Below, piece by piece: positions 1-12,943 of a stretch of DNA of 64,000 nucleotides (its first letter is position 1; the number at the start of each line of letters is the position of its first letter). The translations under genes and the position numbers were made by a program. The stretch is from Saccopteryx bilineata. Lineage: Eukaryota; Chordata; Mammalia; Chiroptera; Emballonuridae. The notes under the pieces are model-generated. The model had not been told where the DNA came from, did not search any database, and worked only from the letters and a program-made list of their open reading frames with translations. The DNA is taken from contig NC_089492.1 of NCBI RefSeq assembly GCF_036850765.1, forward strand, positions 72,046,482 to 72,110,481, read 5' to 3'.

Positions 1-741
1 TTATTTTTGTTCCTCCATAGCCAGACTGGGTCTCAATTGCCCCTTACATTCAATTTCACAGAAGAAATTTCCATGTGCAAGAGCATCTATTAAGTTTGGG
101 TGCGGTAAGGTTACCTTACATCAGTCACTTCACAGTTTTTCAGAGAAACTCGTCACTGGACTTGCTCAATCCTGGTGTTTTTCCATAGATCTCCCTGGCC
201 ACCCATCTCATCACCTGGACACTGTGCTCTTGGTCTCACATCTGCTGCCTTTCTTCTGTGCTCCCCTCAACTCCAAAACTTCTTTTTATTTTCTTTGTGC
301 AGAGAAGTCCAGCTTTCTTTTTGTTTTCCTCTCTGCAAATTATCCTTTGAGTTTCTCATGTTTTCAGCTATAGGTACAGATCAAGTCATCTGGAGAGAAA
401 TTATATGCTCCCTTTCTATTCTCAGCATTGAATTTTTTTTTAAAAAAAATCATTTTTCTCCCTATACATTTACTGTAACTCTTCAAAACAAGATTATCAT
501 TATTATTATTCAGAGGAGAAATCTAAAGCTTAAAGAAGTATTCTGCACAAAGCCACACAGTGGGTTCTAAGTTTATGTTCCCAAGCTCTATGCCCCATGT
601 AAACTTATTGGCACCATGTAGCAAAACCATGGCCAAATAAAACAGGCAGCCTTCTTAGACTGGATTCTGGAAAAGCATATGCTATCTTATTCATGTGCAT
701 CTGGAATATTTTGAGCAGGTCATGGATGACATATTACAAAA

Positions 742-799
742 ACTGGACTCATTTCAGGGAAGTTTAACATACTGAACTCATTTCAGGGAAGTCTAACAC
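742..799. repeat. 29-bp tandem duplication, two copies
   Basis: Copy one is 742-770 and copy two is 771-799. Each contains 'ctcatttcagggaagt', and the copies differ at a few positions. They abut exactly, which suggests a local slippage or duplication event. Confidence 0.85.
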
Positions 800-840
800 A
801 AAAAAGTGGATGAAGGGTCCCATGCATGCCATAACATAAC

Positions 841-874
841 ATACACACACATACACACACACACACACACACAC
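841..874. repeat. (CA)n microsatellite
   Basis: An interrupted run of ac dinucleotides of about 34 bp, with one 'at' interruption near 851. Confidence 0.95.
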
Positions 875-1859
875 CTAGTTAAGGTTAACTTTTCAACATA
901 CGTAAAATAATAATGCGCTGTAAAAGTAGCAAATAGAACAAAGCATATCATAAATGCCCAATATTGTTGGCTCGTTGTCTTAAAGAATACATACTTGAAA
1001 TTATTTTAGAAGTCTGAGATAGTAAACCTCACATGCACACTTAGGTCACTATCCTGATGCTGCTTACCTATGTATAGTTTAGTAAACAGAAGAGTGACCT
1101 TTAAAAATGATATTTGAGAGGAGCAATACAAGTTAACCACTGTGTGGTCATCAGAAAACAGTGTGTAGCCAGGAGCTGACACCCACACTTACCACCTCCA
1201 CAGGGTACACACAGGGCTTGAAGCTCTTTGTGCTCTGCCTTTGGTCACTCTGGGGACAAATTCTATTAACAGTTTGCCTTAGGCATGATGTTGGGTTGCC
1301 AGTACTGAACACTGACTTGTCTCTAGTAAGGGGTTTTACTAAGTCAACATTCTAATTAGCATCCACATGGACGGTGCCTGTTATTGTTGGCCAGGTAGCC
1401 TCTGTAATCCTGACAAACCATTCACTTGAAGAGTACTGTTGGTGTCGTGTATGGCAGCCTGTGGCTTTCTTTGAAAGGGTATATTAAAGCTGGGTCCAGA
1501 TTACAAATGTTTAACCTGGCAAATAACATTCTGACCTCTAAAACAAATATGGTGTCATTAATATAGCAGTGTCCACAGATGGGATTGGCAACTTAAAATG
1601 TGCTGTCTGTAAACAGTTTCGAATTATATTTGAGGTCCTTAATTAACCCTATTAGGTTCACAGGTTGAGACAACTATTCAATCAGTATAAAAGAACAACC
1701 GAATCAAGATATATATAGTTAATTTTATAGTCTGTGGTTTTAAATCATATTTAATATTATTTGAAAATTACTTTTTTTTTCACCCTGAGGGGTCAACATT
1801 TTAACATGTCAGAACAAAATAGAATTAAGAATAATTAAACCCATCATTGCATCATAGAG

Positions 1860-1975
1860 TAAGTTTAGAGTTGAAAGTTACCTGACAGCTCACCTATGTC
1901 AACCCTTTCAGTCTACAGATGAGAACACTGGGTTCCAAAGTGGCTAAGTGACCCCACATACAAGTTGCAGTGAAG
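1860..1975 (+). repeat. Ancient MIR- or MER5-like remnant
   Basis: The sequence reads like a decayed version of the mammalian-wide pattern 'acagatgaggaaactgaggc ... aagtgac', at 1914-1955. It is short and strongly diverged, and the family assignment is from memory only. Confidence 0.3.
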
Positions 1976-3117
1976 AACCACAATTATTAATATATATTAA
2001 AATTTTTCTCATGGACTCTTACATAAGTGGGTTAGAAATTTCTTCCCAGGAATAAATGTAAGCTGATGGCTGGTATTTTCACCTGTGTTACCTAAAATTT
2101 TACTGAAGAAATAAGTTACCGTTATTATGAAAACTTGGGATGGTGATAAAAGTTTGAATCAACAAATACCCATATTGGTTTTACATTGTGCTTTGCATCT
2201 GAGATTGATACCCTGGATTTAATAATGATCTTTCTGTTCTTCAGAAGTGTTTTTCTCACTAGGGTAAAGGTAGTTAAGAAAGTCCTCTGGTTTCTGGTAG
2301 TAACTGTTCATTTCTATAACCTGGCATTATTTCCTGCTCAGCCTGCTCTGTCCCTGGTCAGTTGGTCCGCAGCTGTGGCTTCCTGGCAGACCGCAACTAT
2401 GGCCTACTGTGTGAAGTTGTGTTTTGGAGTCCCTTTAAACAGTGTTTCCTCTCTTTGCCTATCTCCCTTCTGTTGGATGATCCATTGTATTCACAATACA
2501 GCAGCTACCTGAATCTCTCCTGTTACCCATTGTTTATAACGCCTGTGTCAACAGGATATTATTGCTCTGGGCTTTGCTTCTACAATACATAAAGTATCAC
2601 AGTTTTCATTCCCCTGGCTATTCATTCACCTATCACCCAGCCATTTTAAAAGGAAATGTTAGTGAGGACCTGTACATTCCTGATTAAAGCAGTACCACAT
2701 CTACACATGAGAGGAAAGGAGCCAGTACACGGGACAGAGAAGACATTTCGATTGTCTTAAAGAAAATACATTAAAAAAGACTCAAGCCCTGAATCCTTCT
2801 CTACATATCTCAACCTCTGGATGTTACATAGATTCATCTATTTTTTGACTCAGTTTGAACAACAATGTTGTCAACGTATTACTCCAAATACTGTTGAAAA
2901 GGCAGCATCTGGGAGGACATAATCCGGACAAATGCTCTTTCTCTGTAGCTGCTGCTCACTATCTAGTCAGCAAGACAACCTGCCATGCAGCAACAATTTT
3001 AGACACACAAAACTGGCCTGCAAAATGAAAGTCCCTAAACACGAGAGGTTCTCCATGTAGGAGGAGAGACACAACTGGACATGTGATCATGCCACAAATG
3101 CTCACATAAATGCCAAG

Positions 3118-3131
3118 GTTGCCATGGGAAC
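3118..3131 (+). promoter_or_regulatory. RFX X-box-like palindrome
   Basis: The 14-mer gttgccatgggaac fits the RFX X-box pattern GTHNYYATRRNAAC at every position. No gene is visible nearby, so function is unproven. Confidence 0.3.
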
Positions 3132-4326
3132 ATAGAGGAGGGGCTTCTTAAAGAAAAAAAGTGACCAGGCAAGTCCTGGATACTAGGGTTTAACCACATG
3201 GAAAAAGGAGGGAAGAGCATCTCCTGTTCTAGAGGACTGATTACAAAGGTGCTGAGGCCTGAGGGAGCGTGGCCTGAACGCTGAGCAGGCTGGGATTGCT
3301 AAAAACCAGTGCATCACAGACACGTAGAAGTCGAGGCTGGAAAGGTAGGCAACCTCCACAAAAGCCCAGGGAGCAACACTGAGCAGTTTGGATTATATTC
3401 GGAAAGCAAAGAAAAACTACTAAAAGATTTTTGAACATTATTTTCTGATTTTATAAATTTTCTGATATATAAAACTTACTGTAGACATGTAGGGAGCTAC
3501 ATAAAACTATAAAGGAGAAAAATTGTTAATTATCCTACATCCAGAGGAAATCAGTATTTAAATATATTTTCTTCTTGTGTATTTTTGTTTGAATTTTTTG
3601 TGGTATATATTACAATTGTCATATCACTTAAATATTTTAAGTTTTTCTTGATTCTCTGATGATGTGAGCATTTTACTTTCCACTATTTGTCAGAGCCACA
3701 ATTTTTAGCATTTTGTTTTGGCTTTATCAGAAAATTACTTCATCATCTAGTTACTGTTGGTTGTCGTATTGTTTCCAGTGTATTACTATATATAAACACG
3801 ACTCATATGTCATTGTGGGTTCTCCTAAGAACTTGTGTACTCAGGTGACTTGTTAACTGCATGGCTTGTGGAAGACTGAAATCTTCCCCAGATTCCTACA
3901 AATTCCTGGGATTCTTCTGCCATTGGAGCAGAACTTGATTCTGGAAGGGTGGTCCTTCAGGAACCCTGTGTGGTCAAAACTATTTTTATGGTATTAGTAA
4001 GAAATCATGTGTCTTTTCATTCTTATTTTTTCATGAGGGTACAGTGGAGTTTTCCAGGGATCACATGATATAAAATGACAGTATCTTTCTCGGGGCTAAT
4101 AGGATGTTTGATTGTACTGTCTTGGTGTTTAAATTTTTTCAGGTTTTATTTTGAATACAGTAAAGATAAAAGTACAACATACAGAAGCAATAGCCCATGA
4201 GGGTCCCAAACAAAATTCAAGTGTGTGTCATGAGATGAGAAAGTATAAGAACCACTACATTAGTGCAACAGGAATTCTTCCAAGGCAAGATAATTCGGTC
4301 TCCAAGAATAGGGTGCCAATTCTTTT

Positions 4327-4751
4327 CTTTCTTTTTCTTTTTTTTTTTTTTTTTTTTTTTTTTTTGTATTTTTCTGAAGCTGGAAATGGGGAGAGACAGT
4401 CAGACAGACTCCCGCATGCGCCTGACCGGGATCCACCCGGCACGCCCACCAGAGGGCGACGCTCTGCCCACCACGGGGCGATGCTCTGCCCCTCCAGGGC
4501 GTCGCTCTGTCGCGACCAGAGCCACTCTAGCGCCTGGGGCAGAGGCCAAGGAGCCATCCCCAGCGCCCGGGCCATCTTTGCTCCAGTGGAGCCTCGCTGC
4601 GGGAGGGGAAGAGAGAGAGACAGAGAGGAAGGAGAGGGGGAGTGGTGGAGAAGCAGACGGGCGCCTCTCCTGTGTGCCCTGGCCAGGAATCGAACCCGGG
4701 ACTTCTGCACGCCAGGCCAACGCTCTACCACTGAGACAACTGGCCAGGGCC
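4327..4751 (-). mobile_element. Long Ves-like tRNA-derived SINE (type A)
   Basis: A minus-strand SINE. Its poly(A) tail appears as poly(T) at about 4333-4366, and its tRNA-like head, with a box B-like ggttcgattcc relative, lies near 4683-4750. The flanking 15-bp target duplication ggtgccaattctttt is perfect (4312-4326 and 4752-4766). The body between head and tail is GC- and CpG-rich and about 300 bp long. This copy is well preserved, so it is probably young. Long open frames on both strands here are a by-product of GC richness and do not encode a protein. Confidence 0.93.
4446..4458 (+). promoter_or_regulatory. CTCF core-like motif within type A SINE
   Basis: Ccaccagagggcg fits the CTCF core CCASYAGRKGGCR at every position. 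It sits in the GC-rich body of the SINE. Orthologous positions in the copies near 12.8, 24.8 and 62.7 kb also match. Occupancy is unknown. Confidence 0.4.
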
Positions 4752-5090
4752 GGTGCCAATTCTTTTTAAGAGTTTTCTCCATACCAATACATAGCGACTG
4801 TTCAGATGAAAATTCCTAATAGTTAAACTTTGGATAGGAGTGAAGAGTAGAGAGTGTGGTATCCACATATTTTTGCGCTAGAAAGTTGGTGGAGAACGTG
4901 CAGAAATGATGTGCAAAGACCAGTCAGAAGGCCTGCAAACCAGATAAGAAAGGACAGAGCAGCGGTGTGACTGCTGTGGGCAGGATACATGAGATGTGTA
5001 AGCAAACCGCAACCTTATGCAGGGATATTATTTTCTTTCCACAGTGAGGAAACAAGGGGGCAAATGGTGAAGTAATGACCAAGCTAGATT

Positions 5091-5123
5091 ATTATTTTTT
5101 GTTTGTTTTTTAGTAAGAGAGAC

Positions 5124-5165
<42 letters not shown>

Positions 5166-5513
5166 ACAGATAGGAACAGACAGACATGAAGGAGAGAGAT
5201 GAGAAGCATCAACTCTTTGTTGTGGCATCTTAGCTATTCATTGATTGCTTTCTCATATGTGCCTTGGCCAATGGGTTATAGCCAAACAAGTGACCCCTTG
5301 CTCAAGCCAGCGACCTTGGGCTTCAAGCCAGTGACTTTTGGGCTCAAGCTAATGACCATGAGATCATGTCTAGATCCCACACTCAAGCCAGCGACCCCAC
5401 ACTCAAGCTGGTGAGCCTGCGCTCAAGCCCAAGCCCATAACCTCAGGGTTTTGAATCTGGGTCCTCTGCATCCCAGTCTGACACTATATACACTGTGCCA
5501 CCACTTGATCAGG
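5091..5513 (-). mobile_element. Rhin-like tRNA-derived SINE (type B), long variant
   Basis: A minus-strand SINE flanked by the perfect 12-bp duplication ccaagctagatt (5079-5090 and 5514-5525). Read on the minus strand, the head near 5513 starts 'cctgatcaagtggtgg', a mutated tRNA-like promoter. The body has repeated 'gcttgag' units, the conserved 'cacatatgagaaagcaatcaatg'-type block near 5240-5265, and a tail with a GA/CT-rich run. It has more internal 'ctcaagccagcgacc' units than the standard type B copies, like those near 17.4 and 57.2 kb. Confidence 0.92.
5116..5162. repeat. (GA)n microsatellite in SINE tail
   Basis: About 45 bp of interrupted then pure ga dinucleotides. They are grown from the CT-rich 3' region of the minus-strand SINE. 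Confidence 0.95.
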
Positions 5514-5525
5514 CCAAGCTAGATT

Positions 5526-7884
5526 TTGAAATGAATCTTCTGGCTCCAAGTCTCTTATTCTTTCAATGACAGCGGAACTCTTCAAGACCTGGTTTTCCTT
5601 GAGAAAATGCACTTATTGTTGACCTAAACAAAAAGGTGATGCACATCTAAAACCACACTCTTCTCAGAGTCTATTTTCACTATTCCGTAACCATCTGTAA
5701 CATATTCAATTACTCATGAAGGTTATCTACATTGGTCCATGAGTTTGATGTGGCTCTCATTGTCTCTGTCTCTATCCCGGTCTCTGTCTTTCTCTCCCTC
5801 TCTATATCCACCTCTCTCTTTCTTTTTACTTATTTATTATTATTACTGCCCACAGAGTAGTATTAGATGATGGTCATGAGGGAAACACACTGGGTTTGCA
5901 TATATAATTTTCTTAAGACTTCTTTGAAATGTATATAATTACTTTGTTCCACAACAGCTGTGTCTGCCCTTTGAGGACAATCCTTTGCAGAATAAGACAC
6001 GGGCAAGCATGGCTTTGTTCAGCACTGCTTTGTAGGAGTGCTGATTATGACGTCTGGTATGTCTTAGAGTGAAAAAGTCACCTCCAAATGTTAGTTTATG
6101 GTTTGTTGGTTAGTGTAGTTTTTGTAGCGACACAGAAGCTAGTGATTTAATTGACACTATGAACACAACAAAAGACATTAGGTTATGACCATAGAATACT
6201 AGGTGTTTGCCATTCTCACTGCCTTATTGGAAGAACATCCTCCTCTGAGATGTCAACTCTGCAGTCATTGCTCCCATTTAATTATTTCTATTTTTATTTC
6301 TCATTCTTGTCCAATAAATTATTAATATTGAGAGGTAAACTCTGAACCTCTGTGTACCTATCTGTATAGTGAACTACAGTAAATATATATCCCTAAACTA
6401 TAGTGGCCTTATGTCCAACTTCAACAAATTTTAGTTAGTAATATTCTTAAATACAGTTTAAATAGTCTATTTTTGGAAAGAAAGATAGACAATATTTTTA
6501 AAGTGTCACAAAGGTCAAAGATGTTCTGTTCTCTCCAGGCTCTCTCATAATGGACGTGTCCACATACGGGGAACATGCACATGGTCATATTCCTCTACAT
6601 GAACAATCATGGAAAGTCTATATTCACCAACCCTAGAAGCAAATAAAGCTTAAAACTAGGTAGAAAATGAGAAAATTGGGAAGTTTTATATTCTTATGAT
6701 TCTGTTAAACATATTTCCCAATAAGGCTGCTGTGCTTTCCTGGAAAAATTGAGACTGAGGCGACAGAAGTAATTTTTTTATAAGGGTAAAGAATCTATCC
6801 TTTTCCATAGCTCACTCTCTATTTTAGGAGTTCTTGGTAATTTTCCAGAATCTTCTGCAGATAAGACAGTTTCTGGTTTAATATAATCACATTTTACCTC
6901 AGATCTAATTGCTCATGGTTCAATGTCTTTTGTTCTAAAGGAGTTCTTAATTAACATCAGGGTAAATTTTTATTTCCTCTGAATGCTACTCCCAGGGTAA
7001 AAAATTAAGACATAAGAATGCCAGAAATGTTACAGTGTTGAACAAAAGTTCATTCTTTCCAATGTAGAGCCAAAAAGATATAATATTGTAAGATAGTGGG
7101 CACTCTTCATGTTCTTTAGCACAAACATGGACTGATGCCATGGAGACATCCCTGAATTCCATTAGAATGTGTGTAGCATCCACACCAGTAGCAAAGGAGA
7201 CATACTGAAGAGAAACTAGGCATGAGCTTGGATAGCCCATCATGAGCTGAAACATGCATATATGAGAATATCTCCCTCATTACAATGTTCCTCATCAGAT
7301 TTTGAGATAAATTTTTTTTAATTGCAAAAATTGGTAAAATACAAACCTCCCAACTTTGGTGAAGATATTTCATGAAGTTCTGATTAGTCCAGTCTGTGCT
7401 ATGCAAACAGGTGCTGGCTCCGTCCATGTGCAATAAACCTAGCTCTGGGCAGATGGTTTGGGACCACATGCATCACTGTAGGACATACTGCATATTCACT
7501 TGTTCATACATTTATTTCTTGTCTTTAGCCTTCCTTCCTTCCTTTCTTCCCTCTTTCCTTTTTTCCTTTCTCTTCTACCCCTTCTTCTTCCTCATCCCTT
7601 CCTTCTTTAATTTCTTTTTGTGCTCTTGTTCATTCTGTCAGCATCTGACAGCTCTGTGGAGAAAGCGGAGGCAGACTGGGCGAGAAGGCTGCTGCAGGAA
7701 ACTTCGTTGTGCCTCTGCAGGTTCATGGCACACAGTAGCACTCCAAGCAGGAAACATATTTAAAGAGCAATAAGATGATCTTGTAATCCTGTTTAAATAA
7801 CAGCACGTCAGCGTTTGTCATCCGTACTCACCGAGGGCCCTCTCAGAGACAGCAGTTATTAAACATGACGTACACTGTGAGCTG
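5526..7884. other. Unassigned AT-rich stretch
   Basis: No gene or clear repeat family is recognised. There is a CT-rich patch at about 5757-5823 and a pyrimidine-rich run at about 7525-7620. A small open frame at 6986-7469 (minus) has no domain I recognise. The stretch is probably decayed mobile DNA plus unique intergenic sequence. Confidence 0.55.
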
Positions 7885-8010
7885 GTGTGTGTGTCTCCCC
7901 ATGGAATGCTCCAGGAGGACAGGCCTTTTGTCTGTTTGGTTCACTGATATGTCCCAAGTGCCCGGGAAAGTTTGAGGCTCATTGTGGAGGCTCTATAAAC
8001 ACTAAGAAAA
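7885..8010 (+). repeat. L2-like 3' end remnant
   Basis: The order 'ctccaggaggacaggcc ... gtttggttcactgatatgtc ... aagtgcc' resembles the conserved 3' end of mammalian L2 elements. It is strongly decayed and called by eye. Confidence 0.4.
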
Positions 8011-9839
8011 TTAACAAAAGTTTTGTGGGGTTTTGTCTTTTTCCTTTCAGAAACTTCTTTCCATTTGCTTCTGATAATTTCTCTAATTTCCCAAGTGGGG
8101 CTGAAGTGGGTACACAGGGTGGGTGACAGGAACAGGGAAAAAAACAGATTTACTGGAAGTGACCCTGTCACCATTCCCATAAGACATTTCTGGAGAGTGC
8201 TGGTCAGGACTTAAAATGTCTTTAGCATTTGTGTATTAAGATTTCTGTCACCTTAGCTAACAAACAAATGTGTTTATTTTTTATATTGTTTGCTTTTATT
8301 TTAACTATCCTTATTTTCTTCCTTTGTTCCCCTTTTAATTTTATTTTGGTATTCTTTCCATAGATATCACTCTCCTAGCCATTGTCTGCGAGTCTTCCCC
8401 TAAACACTTTCCCCTCCACTCCCATTGAGGCAGCAGCTTCAAAAGGACTTGATTAGTTCCATATTTTCATTAGGAAGGCCTTTCTAAAATAAGATTGTAC
8501 ACTGTTAATATGCCTCATTCTGTCTAGAGCCTTGCTAGAAATGTGTTTGATTCAGTACCATAATTCTAACTTCAATCTTGGGCAACTAGCAAGATCAATT
8601 ATCTAAAAGATGTTATCAGCTAAAGAATGTAGTTATAATGATGACTAAGTAATTAAATTATTCAAGGAAGCTCTGTAGTCAAAAGAATTTATCTAAAAAG
8701 AGCCTTGTCATAAAATAGCAAAACCTTCAGTCCATCTTTTTATTTAAATTTCACAAAGTCTGCTTCTTTATAACTGTCTCTTTTAAACTTTGATTTTATT
8801 TGCTTAAAGACACTTAGAAACAGAAGATATTACATCTATCTTGAAGACAATTACAATTTACATAGGTCAATGGAAGACACACACAGTGAATGTTATCAAA
8901 GAGATAGCAGAAGAGAGATTAATAATATTTAAAATATAAGAGATATGTTTGTAGAGAAATATTATGTGAGTCAAATTGCTATAATAATTGGTAAAAAATA
9001 AAGATGGAATTATTCAGCTCTTCGGGGTAAAATTAAGAGGTTGATGATAATAGGAATTGGGTCATGAAGGGACTGTCCAGAAGAACGGGTCAATAACTGG
9101 TTTCAGAAGACACATGGCTACCACCGTGAGACTTGCTGGGAGCTCCTGCTTGGGGGCCGGTAAACACAATCTGAGCAGATTGAGTACATGGATCACAGGC
9201 AACTTTCTGGGAAGAAGGGCAGGTCCATGCCAGCAGGGAGGCAACTAAATACATCACTAAGATCGAGGGACACATTTGGACTTCAGTTTAACTCAGGCTA
9301 AGGTCCTATTGGGGGTCACTGAACTGATAAAAGAGAGTGAGAAAGCAGGAAGATTAATTCATCAGTAGTGTTGAATGCCCTGGCCCCAATCCTGACAAAA
9401 ATACTAGAAATAGTTTTAGGGAGAACCAGGCAGGAGAAACAGATACAAAGGTCTGGGTATTAGTTCAAGCAAACATCTAAAATAATTACTAGGAATTAAG
9501 GTGAAACTCCAGTCAGACAGGTCAGTCTAATTCATGTGAATCAGTCAGAGGCACCACAACTGATGCCATCACAAGTAACCTACTATTGAATCCTTGTCAC
9601 TACAACTACCTTGTAGGGACATTTTCTTTAGAAACATCAGACTGTTTGCAGACCCCTCTCAGCAGTAAGAAAGGACCCCCATAACTAATCAGCTTCGATT
9701 TACATCAGGAGAGCACTCTACCCTCAACTGACCAGTCATTGTTATTTATAGAGGGGCAGGACTGCAATGCACAGAAGCTGGCATCTGGACCAAAGGTGGA
9801 TATTTGATGCACTGCAGAATTGTTGTAGTATCAATAATA
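8011..9839. other. Unassigned intergenic stretch
   Basis: No gene recognised. Open frames around 9057-9275 occur on both strands in a GC-richer patch and show no homology that I know. Confidence 0.55.
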
Positions 9840-10400
9840 ACTGAAGCCATAATCCATTATATGTTAGTGTTGTATTATATAGTCCATGCTGTGAATACAC
9901 TGTTATCTATCCATTTCGTTGATGGAAATTTGACTATTTCTTTATTATTATTATTGTTATTGTTATTAAGAAGAATGCTGCTCTAAAGACTCTTACAGGC
10001 TTCCTTATGCTCATGTGAAATATTTTCCTCCAAATTAAGAGGCAAATTGCTGGATTACAGGGTATGTATATCAGCCTTACAAGATAATGCCAATTTTTTT
10101 CCAAAGTATCCATTGAAATTGTATCCCCAAAGGCTATACATGAGTTCCCATTGATTCTTATTCTTACCAACATTTACTAGTGACTGATTCTTAATTACTT
10201 TTTCTAACTTGGTAAATGTGTAATAGATTTTATTAACATTTAATTTGCATTCTCCTGATTATTCTATATCTCTTGTTACTATTAAAATGAGCAGCTCCTC
10301 AGTTTTTTTGTCATAAAGATATTTTCCTATATTTTATCTAAAAGTTTGTTAAGATTTACCTTTTAGATTTAAGCCTTTGGCTCTTCTATAATTTATAATT
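9840..10400 (-). mobile_element. Old L1 ORF2 3' fragment
   Basis: Read on the minus strand, this follows the end of L1 ORF2. The plus strand shows the decayed equivalents of 'attgctggattacagggtatg', 'gccaa...ttttccaaagt' and 'ccattgattcttattcttaccaacatt', in the order seen in mammalian L1. Many substitutions and small indels make it an old copy. No intact frame remains. Confidence 0.65.
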
Positions 10401-10769
10401 TTACTAACCTTTTAAATTCCAGATTAAAATAACTCAAAAATGACACTTTTAGAATTCAAAGAAAATATCAATAGCTCCTTATCAAATCTTCTAAATAATT
10501 TGTTAGTCATTCCCACATTATCTGTGCAAAATGGTATCTGGCCTTGGCTTGTAGTGACAGGGACCTCATCATTTCAACTATGATAAGGTTTTTTCTCAAG
10601 ATTAGTTGACATGTATCTTTATAATTTCCAAAAATTAACTGGAGGATTTATTTTATTTTATTTTTAAGGGCATCAACAATTTTGCTTTTATTAATCATAG
10701 ATGTAACTTTGAAGATGATTACAGAAAATTATTTGGGAGAAAAAATGAGATCACTATTTTTTAAAGGAA

Positions 10770-11284
10770 CCCCACAGAAGACTGTGATAGATTGCAAAAA
10801 TGCCCTTGATCCTGTGGACATCCTTGTAATACATCCCTTGCATCTCTTCCCATCAAGGGATGGGAACTATTTCCCTACCCCTTAAATCTGGGCTGGTCTT
10901 GTGACTTACTTTGAAAGTACCAGAAACAATGGTGTGCCAACTGAGCTTTGGCATCACGAGGTTTCACATGCATTAGTTAGCCTCTTGGGACTCTTGCCTT
11001 GCCATGAGAAGACACCCAATCTAGCACGCTAGAAGATTAGAGACTACCTCCAGCAGCAATGAGTCATACCAGCTGAGCCCATCCTAGGCTACCAGTCCAC
11101 AGCAAACCCAGTAGCTGACTACTGACACATGAGGAATTGCAGGAGAGAACATCCAAAACCAGAAGAACGGATCATCTGAGACCTGCCTAAATTGACTGAC
11201 AGAATTGAAAACTAAATAAATTGTTGCTGTTTTAAACTACTAAGTTTTGAAGTGGCTCATTATGCAGCCATAGCTAACTAATAT
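10770..11284 (+). mobile_element. MLT1-like LTR (ERVL-MaLR)
   Basis: Recognised by the order of typical MLT1 blocks: 'aaatctgggctggtcttgtg', 'cttgccatgagaagac', 'ctgacagaattgaaaactaaataaa', and the terminal 'gttgctgttttaaactacta ... ttatgcagccatagctaac'. The AATAAA-like signal near 11214 fits an LTR polyadenylation site. No internal retroviral region is attached. It is a fossil element shared among mammals. Confidence 0.75.
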
Positions 11285-12546
11285 AAAGCATATTTCCTTA
11301 CTGTATAATAATCCTTACACCTATGCTATATAAAATAATTCCATAGTGACCTTATTTGGAAAAATGCCATTTAATTCAATAACATTACCTTTCAAATTTG
11401 ATGATACTAACTTGTATTCATTTCACAAGAATGTCCTTGAATGAACTATGTAATTGTCAAGTATGAAATTCATGAATCAATGTCAAAATAAAATACATGG
11501 TAACAGTAAAAATAGGACAGAGTTCCAGAGATGAAGAATCAAACAACACATTCAAAAGCAGTCACACATATTTTATTTTATTTTGTTCTGTTTTTGCTTT
11601 TAATTTTTATTAATTTTAATTTATTGTGTTTACATAGATTCAAGTGTCCCACTGAATATAACTTCCCCCCACCTCCATGTTTCCCTTGACAGCCCCCTTA
11701 CCCCCTCTGCCCAATGCCTTCCCCCCTTCCCTCCAGGATTTGCTGTCCTGCTCTCTATAGTGCTGTGTTATGTATATATAATTTCACCAATCTCTTTCCC
11801 TTCTCTGATCCCATTCTCTTATCCTCTTTCCCTCTGACCACTTCCCTTCTGGTCCCTTTGATCCCACCTCTGCCTCTGTTTCGTTCCTCAGTTCACATTG
11901 TTCATTAGATTCCTCAAATGAGTGAAGTCATATGACATTTTTCTTTTCTGCTTGGCTTATTTCACTTAGCATAATAGTCTCCAGGTCCATCATGTTTGTC
12001 ACAAAAAGTAAGATTTCCTTCTTTTTCATGGCCTTGTAGTATTCCATTGTGTATATGTACCACAGCTTTTTAATCCACTCATCTACTGATGGACACTTGG
12101 GCTGTTTCCAGATCTTGCCTATTGTAAACAATGCTGCCATAAACATGGGGTGCATATCTTCTTTTGAATCAGTCATCTGGCATTCTTAGGATATATTCCT
12201 AAAAGTGGGATAACTGGGTCAAAAGACAGTTCCATTTTTAATTTTTTTTTTCCATTTTTAATTTTTTAAGGAGTCTTCATACTGTTTTCTACAGTGGCTG
12301 CACCAGTAGTGCAGGAGGGTTCACTGCATTCCCATCAGCAGTGCAGGAGGGTTCACTTGCTGAATTCATTTATCATGTCCAGTAGTTTTTTGACTGAGAC
12401 TTCAGGATTTTCTATATATAATATCATGTCATCAGCAAATAATGATAGTTTTATTTCTTCTTTTCCAATTGAATGCCTTTTATTTCTTCTTCATGTCTGA
12501 TTGCTGTGGCTAGGACTCCCAGAACTATGTTAAATAACAGTGGTGA

Positions 12547-12943
12547 GGCCCTGGCTGGTTGGCTCAGTGGTAGAGCATCGGCCTGGCATGCAGAAGTCCC
12601 AGGTTCGATTCCCGGCCAGGGCACACAGGAGAAGTGTCCATCTGCTTCTCCACCCCCCCCCCTCCTTCCTCTCTCTCTCTCTTCCCCTCCCGCAGCTGAG
12701 GCTCCATTGGGGCAAAGATGGCCCGGGTGCTGGGGATGGCTCTTGGCCTCTACCCCAGGCGCTAGAGTGGCTCTGGTCGCAACAGAGTGACGCCCCGGAG
12801 GGGCTGAGCATCGCCCCCTGGTGGGCAGAGCGTCGTTCCCTGGTGGGCGTGCCAGGTGGATCCAGGTCGGGCACATGCGGGAGTCTGACTGTCTCTCCCC
12901 GTTTCTAGCTTCAGAAAAATACAAAATAAAATAAAATAAAATA
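12547..12943 (+). mobile_element. Type A long SINE inserted in L1
   Basis: A plus-strand SINE with tRNA-like head (box A-like tggctcagtgg, box B-like ggttcgattcc) and a tail of (aaaat)n at 12920-12943. The perfect duplication aaataacagtggtga lies at 12532-12546 and 12944-12958. It interrupts L1 ORF2, so it is younger than that L1. Confidence 0.95.
12812..12824 (-). promoter_or_regulatory. CTCF core-like motif in type A SINE
   Basis: On the minus strand this reads ccaccagggggcg, a full match to CCASYAGRKGGCR. It lies at the same place in the SINE body as the matches in the other long copies. Confidence 0.4.

Larger units (their letters stand above)
1..4311. other. AT-rich intergenic stretch, no gene recognised
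   Basis: Open frames here are short (longest about 130 codons), lack recognisable domains and have mammalian non-coding composition. The stretch holds a small tandem duplication, a CA microsatellite and a possible MIR-type remnant. At about 2900-3440 there is a moderately GC-richer segment that resembles an old mammalian interspersed repeat, but I cannot name it. The rest is unassigned. Confidence 0.7.

Noticed and set aside
4151..4819. Long overlapping open frames on both strands (up to 222 codons)
   Set aside because: They coincide with the GC-rich body of a SINE and its flanks. Equivalent frames recur in every long SINE copy.
12541..12625. tRNA gene candidate
   Set aside because: The box A and box B-like sequence is the head of a SINE with body, tail and target duplications. 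The same holds for the other heads.
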